A stretch of DNA of 64,000 bases from NCBI RefSeq assembly GCF_000497575.1, contig NZ_APJI01000016.1:124001-188000 (forward strand). Direction: 5' to 3'. A model generated the notes under the pieces. The model had not been told where the DNA came from. It saw nothing but the letters and a program-made list of their open reading frames with translations, and did no database searches. Positions 60,257 to 64,000 of the stretch are shown piece after piece. Numbering within the stretch: position 1 is the first letter of the stretch; each line of letters begins with the position of its first letter. The DNA is from Afipia sp. OHSU_II-C1. Its GTDB lineage: Bacteria; Pseudomonadota; Alphaproteobacteria; Rhizobiales; Xanthobacteraceae. The translations under genes were made by a program, and so were the position numbers.

Positions 60257-61435
60257 ATGAATATCCTTCCAACGCGGCGGAAGCTTCTGTCGTACGCAGC
60301 CGCGGGCTGTTTTGCTTTAGGCTTTAACGCACCAGCTCGGGCCGCCGACGACATCGTGATCGGCGCATCGATGCCGATGACCGGCGTGTTCGCCTTCGCA
60401 GGGATCGCGCTGAATAATGCCTTCCAGGACTATGTGAAGATCGTGAACGATGCCGGCGGCATCAATGGCCGCAAGGTCAAGTATGTCGCTGAAGACACCG
60501 GTTACAAGGTCGATAATTCCGTGGCGGTGTTCAATCGCATCACCAGCCAGGAGAAGGTGAGCCTCTACTACGGAGACTCCACCGCGTTCTCCAAGACCAT
60601 CAACGCCGAACTCAGTCGCCGCGGCGATATCGTCCTGGCCGGCGCGTCGTTCGCGACCGAGCTGAACGATCCGAAGAATTTCCCGTACCAGTTCATCGCG
60701 GGTCCGGATTATTCGGAAATGATCGGCATTTTGCTTGAATATATCGCGAAGACGAAGCCGGGCGCCAAGATCGCTCTGGTCAACTCCGATACCGAATTCG
60801 GCCGCGATCCGATCGCGCCGACCGAAAAGCGGGCGGCGGAGCTCGGCCTCAAGGTCGTTGAGAAAATTGCCACGCCGCCCACCAGCGTCGACGTCTCCAC
60901 CGAAGTTCTCAAGCTGCGCCGTGCCGATCCCGACTACACGATCTTCCACGGCTACATTCTGGCCCCGCTGCCGGAATTCATGACCCAGGCAAAGCAGCTC
61001 GGCCTCAAGACCAAGTTCATGGGTACGTTCTGGTCGATGGACAATGCCATCTGGGCCAAGTCGGCAGACGTTGCTGACGGCTTCATGGGCGTGATGCCGT
61101 ATCGCTACTATTACGACACGGAAGGCAAGTCGCCGATGCTGGAGAAGATCCGGCAGATCCGTCCGGAGTATCAGTCGACCGGCTACATGCAGGGCTTCCT
61201 GACCGCGATGCTGATGACCGAAGCGGCCAAGCGCACGCTTGACGCCAAGAAGGAGCTCACCGCGGCCAACATGAAAGCCTCGCTGAATTCGATCAAGGAC
61301 TTCGACACCGGCGGCATCATCGGCGTGCCGATTTCGATTCCCGGCAATACCGTTCCTGTCGGCCGCGTCTATCAGTATGACGGCGCGAACAAGACCATGA
61401 AGCCGGTCTCCGACTGGATCAAGATCGCGAAGTAA
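60257..61435 (+). CDS. Periplasmic substrate-binding protein of the ABC importer (Leu/Ile/Val-type fold)
   Basis: A 392-residue periplasmic receptor: twin-arginine-like or Sec signal peptide (RRKLLSYAAAGCFALGF, cut after ARA), then DIVIGASMPMTGVFAFAG and the two-lobed LivJ-type fold with GGINGRKVKYVAEDTGYK and YYDTEGKSP. It captures the substrate for LivHM. AGGGAGA eight bases before ATG 60257. The ligand is not identifiable by eye; nearby CoA ligase suggests a carboxylic acid. Confidence 0.88.
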   Translation: MNILPTRRKLLSYAAAGCFALGFNAPARAADDIVIGASMPMTGVFAFAGIALNNAFQDYVKIVNDAGGINGRKVKYVAEDTGYKVDNSVAVFNRITSQEKVSLYYGDSTAFSKTINAELSRRGDIVLAGASFATELNDPKNFPYQFIAGPDYSEMIGILLEYIAKTKPGAKIALVNSDTEFGRDPIAPTEKRAAELGLKVVEKIATPPTSVDVSTEVLKLRRADPDYTIFHGYILAPLPEFMTQAKQLGLKTKFMGTFWSMDNAIWAKSADVADGFMGVMPYRYYYDTEGKSPMLEKIRQIRPEYQSTGYMQGFLTAMLMTEAAKRTLDAKKELTAANMKASLNSIKDFDTGGIIGVPISIPGNTVPVGRVYQYDGANKTMKPVSDWIKIAK

Positions 61436-61440
61436 CGACA

Positions 61441-62253
61441 ATGACCGCGGAAGCACTTCTCTCAGTCAACAACATCGAGGTCGTCTATAACAAGACGGTC
61501 CAGGTGCTCCGCGGCCTGTCGCTGAAGGTCGACAAGGGAGCGGTGGTCGCGTTGCTCGGCTCCAACGGCGCCGGCAAATCGACCACGCTCAAGGCCGTCT
61601 CCAATCTTCTCGAACTGGAAGACGGCAAGGTGACGACCGGCGAAATCCTGTTCAAGGGCGACACCATCTCGCGCTTCGCTCCGCATCAACTGGTGCGGAG
61701 CGGCCTCTTCCATGTGATGGAAGGGCGCAGGATCTTCGAGGACCTGACGGTCGAGGAGAATCTCACCGCCGCGACCTATGCGATGTCGGGGCGGGCAGGA
61801 GGCAGGACGCCGTTCGACCTCGTCTACACTTATTTCCCCCGCCTGTTCGAGCGGCGCACCGGACGTGCCGGATATCTGTCGGGAGGCGAGCAGCAGATGC
61901 TGGCCATCGGGCGCGCGCTGATCGCGCAGCCCGAGTTGATGTTGCTGGACGAGCCGTCGCTCGGCCTGTCACCAAAACTTGTGGAAGAGATTTTCACCAT
62001 CATCGCGCGCATCAACCGTGAGCAGGGCGTCTCGATGCTGCTCGTTGAGCAGAACGCGGCGGTTGCCTTCGCTGTCTCCACGTACGGGTACATCATGGAG
62101 TCCGGGAAGATCGTGACAGATGGGCCAACGGAGCAACTGATCCGCGATCAGGATGTCCGTGAATTCTATTTGGGCGTCGGCGCTGCCAACGCCGAAGCAA
62201 AGGGCTTTCGCGGCATCAAGCACTACAAGCGCCGCAAGCGCTGGCTGTCCTGA
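61441..62253 (+). CDS. livF: ABC transporter ATP-binding protein, LivF type
   Basis: A 270-residue second ATPase: Walker A GSNGAGKST, Q-loop, signature YLSGGEQQMLAIGRAL, Walker B LMLLDEPSLGL, and VEQN in the H-loop position. Starts five bases after the binding-protein stop. Pairs with LivG. The C terminus (KHYKRRKRWLS) is strongly basic. Confidence 0.92.
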   Translation: MTAEALLSVNNIEVVYNKTVQVLRGLSLKVDKGAVVALLGSNGAGKSTTLKAVSNLLELEDGKVTTGEILFKGDTISRFAPHQLVRSGLFHVMEGRRIFEDLTVEENLTAATYAMSGRAGGRTPFDLVYTYFPRLFERRTGRAGYLSGGEQQMLAIGRALIAQPELMLLDEPSLGLSPKLVEEIFTIIARINREQGVSMLLVEQNAAVAFAVSTYGYIMESGKIVTDGPTEQLIRDQDVREFYLGVGAANAEAKGFRGIKHYKRRKRWLS

Positions 62254-62310
62254 TCGAGGCGATAGGAAAAGCGCTGCAGATACGGTGAACGTTGGATTCG
62301 GAACACTGAC

Positions 62311-64000
62311 ATGACCGAGAGATTTCCCCAGATAACGTTGCCGCAGGCGCTGCGTGAGAACGCGCGCCGTCATCCCGATCGTGTGGCGATCCGGCAGAAG
62401 GAATACGGAATCTGGAATCCGTGCAGCTGGAAGGACTATTACGCGCGCGCCTGCCATGTGGGGCTTGGCTTCCGGGCGCTCGGACTGAGCGCAAACGGCC
62501 ACGTCGCCATTCTGTCCGAGAACCGGATTGAGTGGGTGCTTGCGCAACTCGGGGCAAATATTGTCGATGGTGTCGCTGTCGGCGTCTATCCGACCAGCCC
62601 GGCCAACGAAGTCGCCTACGTCCTCGCGCATTCCGAATCCGAAATCATCGTGTGCGAAGATCAGGAGCAGGTCGACAAGGTTCTGGAGCGACGCGATGAG
62701 TTGCCGAAGCTGCGGAGCATCGTCGTCCTCGAAACCAAGGGGATCAGGGACTATCCGCCGGATCAGGTCATGTCGTTCGATGCGCTCGAAGCGCTTGGCG
62801 TCGAATTCGAAGCAACTCACGCTGGACTGACAGACAGCACCATTGACCGCCAGCAACTCTCGCAGATCGGACTGGTGATCTACACTTCCGGCTCGACCGG
62901 CAAGCCCAAGGGCGCAATGCTCAGCTACAAGAACATCCGGGCGCAGGCGATCGCGTCGACGGAGCGGCTGAGTCTTGACGCCTCAGAGAGCCTTCTGTCC
63001 TATCTGCCGCTATGTCACGTCGCGGAGCAGATGACGACGGTCATGGTGCCGGTTTATCTCGGTTCGCTGGTGAATTTTGGCGAGTCGATCCGAACCGTGC
63101 AGGAGGATCTTCGCGAGGTTGCGCCCAGCATGTTCCTTGGTGTGCCGCGCATCTGGGAAAAGCTCCACTCGTCGATCCACATCAAGCTGCTCGAAGCAGG
63201 GCGCGTTCGCCGCGCGCTGTTCGACTGGGCTTATGCTGTATGTGAGCCGTTCGCCGAAAAGAACCCGGCGGACAGGACGTTTGCGGAGAGGCTCAAGTTT
63301 ACGCTCTCGTACTGGCTGATCTTCCGCGCGTTGCAGAATTTCATCGGTCTGCGGAAAACACGCATCGCGATGACCGGCGCTGCGCCGATCTCGCCTGCCA
63401 TTGTGCATTTCTTTCGCACGCTGGGAGTGCCTTTGATCGAGGTCTATGGGCTCACCGAAAGTTCCGGCATTGCGCTCGGGCAGGTGCTTTCCGATCGCCG
63501 GGTCGGGACGGTGGGGCATGGCATTGACAAGATGGAAGTGAAGCTCGGCGCCTCCAACGAGCTTCTCATTCGCGGCGATACGGTATTCGCCGGATATTAT
63601 CGCAACGAGGAAGCCACCAGGGCCGCGATCCGCGACGGCTGGCTGCATACCGGCGATGTTGCTGAGTTCACCGATGGCCACTTCCGTATCGTTGATCGTC
63701 TCAAGGACATCATGATCACCGCTGGCGGAAAGAACCTTAGTCCGTCCGAGATCGAGAATACGGTCAAGTCAAGTCCGTTCATCAAGGAATGCATCGTTAT
63801 CGGCGAGGCCCGCAAGTTCGTCTCCGCGCTGATCCAGATTGATTATGATCTCGCGGGGAAGTGGGCGGAGGAGAAGGGGCTCGCTTATACAAATTTCAAG
63901 AACCTGACCGAGAATGCGAGTCTGCGTGAACTGATCCAGTCCGAGATCGACAGCGCCAACGCGAAGCTCGCGCAGGTCTCGCAGATCCGTCGCTTCTATC
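62311..64000 (+). CDS. AMP-binding long-chain/aromatic acyl-CoA ligase, partial at the window end
   Basis: The frame is open from ATG 62311 to the end of the window (about 563 residues, C terminus missing). It has the P-loop YTSGSTGKPKG, the VYGLTESSG motif, GWLHTGDVAEF and RLKDIMITAGGKNLSPSEIE, all adenylate-forming enzyme motifs. It should activate a carboxylic acid to its CoA thioester. Following a LivGHMKF-type importer after 57 bases, it probably activates the imported substrate. Bacterial enzymes this long are typically fatty-acid-type ligases. Confidence 0.92.
   Translation, partial: MTERFPQITLPQALRENARRHPDRVAIRQKEYGIWNPCSWKDYYARACHVGLGFRALGLSANGHVAILSENRIEWVLAQLGANIVDGVAVGVYPTSPANEVAYVLAHSESEIIVCEDQEQVDKVLERRDELPKLRSIVVLETKGIRDYPPDQVMSFDALEALGVEFEATHAGLTDSTIDRQQLSQIGLVIYTSGSTGKPKGAMLSYKNIRAQAIASTERLSLDASESLLSYLPLCHVAEQMTTVMVPVYLGSLVNFGESIRTVQEDLREVAPSMFLGVPRIWEKLHSSIHIKLLEAGRVRRALFDWAYAVCEPFAEKNPADRTFAERLKFTLSYWLIFRALQNFIGLRKTRIAMTGAAPISPAIVHFFRTLGVPLIEVYGLTESSGIALGQVLSDRRVGTVGHGIDKMEVKLGASNELLIRGDTVFAGYYRNEEATRAAIRDGWLHTGDVAEFTDGHFRIVDRLKDIMITAGGKNLSPSEIENTVKSSPFIKECIVIGEARKFVSALIQIDYDLAGKWAEEKGLAYTNFKNLTENASLRELIQSEIDSANAKLAQVSQIRRFY

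Noticed and set aside
1-64000. tRNA, rRNA or riboswitch genes
   Set aside because: I found no cloverleaf, rRNA conserved block or riboswitch consensus on reading both strands; short or divergent RNAs could be missed.

Overview
The window reads as a chromosome segment of a high-GC alphaproteobacterium of the Bradyrhizobium / Rhodopseudomonas / Afipia group (order Hyphomicrobiales). The grounds are the ccmI-ccmE-ccmF-ccmH-degP block (cycHJKL-degP of rhizobia), the degP-regulator-kinase-glnE order, a gene transfer agent (GTA)-type capsid cluster, and dispersed palindromic repeats typical of these genomes. The genus cannot be fixed from the sequence alone.

Positions 1-28272 hold a GTA-like structural cluster in the order of the Rhodobacter capsulatus GTA: end of a possible small-terminase-position gene, large terminase, portal, g3.5-like membrane protein, prohead protease, capsid, head-tail connectors (g6, g7, g8), tail tube (g9), tail chaperones (g10, g10.1), short tape measure (g11), baseplate and hub genes (g12-g15), a DUF2793 fibre, then a lysis module (tiny membrane peptides, GH108 endolysin, 3TM holin). 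No integrase, repressor, replication gene or att site is visible, which favours a GTA or a domesticated element over an active temperate prophage. The cluster is broken by cargo. An acyltransferase lies after the portal gene. A toxin-like/immunity-like pair lies after the protease and another after the capsid gene. Exported proteins and a trypsin-like protease lie before g6, and surface-glycan and methyltransferase genes lie after the fibre.

The most interesting signal is those two pairs (5159-6261 and 7822-9101). Both large proteins share one N-terminal module of about 105-120 residues, then switch to unrelated C-terminal domains; the second carries an HNH-like motif. Each is followed, with an ATGA overlap, by a small protein of a plausible immunity type. 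The first is itself coupled by ATGA to the prohead protease gene. I propose effectors carried or loaded by the capsid, analogous to MuF toxins of temperate phages but built on a different module.

Positions 28374-64000 are ordinary chromosome: a PhoP/FeuP-like two-component pair, a 17 kDa-type lipoprotein, an alpha/beta hydrolase with a divergent CGNR regulator, a conserved unknown, cytochrome c maturation genes, DegP, a second two-component pair, glnE, a PAS histidine kinase whose 3' end overlaps glnE antisense, a cation diffusion facilitator, a quinone-oxidoreductase-like enzyme, a prokaryotic glutamate-receptor-like channel, an MFS exporter, an enoyl-CoA hydratase, a second acyltransferase, and a GntR regulator followed by a LivGHMKF-type ABC importer and an acyl-CoA ligase that runs off the window. 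The last group probably imports and CoA-activates an organic acid. Three families of dispersed palindromic repeats, plus one further complex inverted repeat, punctuate the window, several inside otherwise tight operons.
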